Source of the DNA: Betaproteobacteria bacterium | Lineage (GTDB): Bacteria > Pseudomonadota > Gammaproteobacteria > Burkholderiales > Casimicrobiaceae | Length of the DNA: 14,100 nucleotides | Assembly: GCA_005888865.1 (NCBI GenBank) | Contig: VBCL01000180.1 | Coordinates: forward strand, 1-14,100 | Direction of reading: 5' to 3' | The notes under the pieces: generated by a model | Database searches by the model: none | What the model was told of the DNA's origin: nothing | Seen by the model: only the letters and a program-made list of their open reading frames with translations | Translations under genes and position numbers: made by a program | Shown here: positions 13,121 to 14,100 of the stretch, in pieces | Layout: every line of letters starts with the position of its first letter | Position numbering within the stretch: the stretch's first letter is position 1

Positions 13121-14100
13121 ATGGGCACCGAAAGGCGAGCGGAGGCACTGGAGCGGCTTCCGTCGAAGGACCTTGTTCGGCGTGAGGCAGACAAGAGACG
13201 AGCGCTTCGCGTGGTGCTCCTGCTTGCTCTGACCGGAAGCGGTGTGGGCCACGCGGCCGTTCCCAATCCTTGCGATCCGTTGACCTACGGCGCCGTCGCG
13301 GACGGCGTCACCGACAACACCGTCGCCATCCAGAAGGCGATCGACACTTGTGCAGCGCTGGGCGGCGGGACTGTGCCTTTCGATCAGGGCGTGTTCCTCA
13401 CCGGTCCTTTCACCCTGAAGGACGACATCCTGCTGCGCATCGCCGCCGGCGCGACGATTCTCGGCACGACCGACCAGTCGCGCTATCTCCCCGCGTATAT
13501 CGGGACCCGCTACCGGGCGGGCGAAGCCCTGATCTCCACCGACAACGCCACCGACGTCGGGATCATCGGCGGGGGCACGATCGACGGCCAGGGCGACGTG
13601 GATTCTCCGGGCGGGCACAGCTGGTACTATCTCGCGAGCAACCCACCCTTTAATAATTTTCCCTACGCGAGCTACCCCTTCGCGCCGAGCAGTAACGGCT
13701 TGCCCCGGCCGTGGCTGGTGGAGTTCTGGATGACCGACCACATCGTGGTGCAGGGCGTTCATCTCGCGCGCTCGCCGATGTGGACACTGGTGCCGCGTTA
13801 CGGAACCGACGTGACGATCGTGGGCATCAGCGACAGCGCGCCGTCGACCTCCCGTAACACCGACGCGATCGATGTCGTCTCGTCGGACCACGTGACGATC
13901 TCCAGCGTGAACTTCGCCTCCGGCGACGACGACGTAGCGCTCAAATCCGGCCTTCCGCCGCTGTATCAGGATCCGAATGCTTTACCGATGCCGCAGGCGG
14001 CGACGCAACACGTCACGGTGGCGAACGCCGTCTTCACGTCGGGCCATGGCATGTCGATCGGCAGCGAAGCGATCAACGGGGTGCACGACATCGACATCTC
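13121..14100 (+). CDS. Glycoside hydrolase family 28 enzyme (polygalacturonase family), 5' part
   Basis: The first 326 codons of a GH28 enzyme that continues past the window; the frame is open from ATG 13121 to the last base. GH28 enzymes hydrolyse galacturonan or rhamnogalacturonan with an inverting mechanism on a right-handed beta-helix. Visible signatures are the pectate-lyase-like N-terminus LTYGAVADGVTDNTVAIQKA (54-73), GGGTIDGQG (150-158), NTD (246-248), GDDD (268-271, catalytic Asp pair) and GHG (308-310). A hydrophobic segment, LRVVLLLALTGSGVGHAA (29-46), looks like a signal peptide for export, but about 28 charged residues precede it, which is long. The start is well supported by AAGGAGGAG eight bases upstream. 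Divergent from the LacI-family gene and probably repressed by it. Exact substrate unresolved. Confidence 0.9.
   Translation, partial: MGTERRAEALERLPSKDLVRREADKRRALRVVLLLALTGSGVGHAAVPNPCDPLTYGAVADGVTDNTVAIQKAIDTCAALGGGTVPFDQGVFLTGPFTLKDDILLRIAAGATILGTTDQSRYLPAYIGTRYRAGEALISTDNATDVGIIGGGTIDGQGDVDSPGGHSWYYLASNPPFNNFPYASYPFAPSSNGLPRPWLVEFWMTDHIVVQGVHLARSPMWTLVPRYGTDVTIVGISDSAPSTSRNTDAIDVVSSDHVTISSVNFASGDDDVALKSGLPPLYQDPNALPMPQAATQHVTVANAVFTSGHGMSIGSEAINGVHDIDI

Overview
The window is GC-rich, densely coded bacterial DNA. Gene content and order (an M48/BepA-type protease divergent from moaC, with msrB beside them) suggest a betaproteobacterium, probably of the Burkholderiales. This is an inference from recognised protein families and gene order, not from a marker gene.

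Left part (1-2328): housekeeping genes. The 3' end of msrB converges on a gene for a periplasmic M48 zinc metalloprotease with a TPR-like C-terminus. That gene is divergent from moaC (molybdenum cofactor synthesis).

Middle and right part (2481-11666): a hexuronate catabolism and uptake locus. manD (D-mannonate dehydratase, minus strand) is divergent from a GntR/FCD regulator (plus strand). Downstream of the regulator is a tightly packed plus-strand operon: two paralogous ABC solute-binding proteins in tandem, an ABC ATPase, two ABC permeases and uxuB (fructuronate reductase). The last three junctions are 4-base stop/start overlaps. UxuB makes D-mannonate from D-fructuronate, and ManD dehydrates D-mannonate to 2-keto-3-deoxy-D-gluconate (KDG), so the two enzymes form consecutive steps of the glucuronate branch. 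The ABC importer probably brings in a uronate, an aldonate or a uronate-containing oligosaccharide. Its substrate is inferred from context only.

Right end (11703-14100): a LacI-family regulator (minus strand) is divergent from a secreted GH28 (polygalacturonase-family) enzyme that runs off the window. The region between them holds a perfect 14-bp LacI-type operator, TGAAAACGTTTTCA.

The most notable points are: a candidate uronate ABC importer of the PotABC-like type with duplicated binding proteins; a degenerate copy of the binding protein/ATPase junction left behind the first binding-protein gene; a 25-bp dyad at the likely manD promoter; and the pairing of a pectin-type hydrolase with enzymes of the glucuronate rather than the galacturonate branch. 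No RNA genes, insertion sequences, CRISPR arrays or phage genes were seen.
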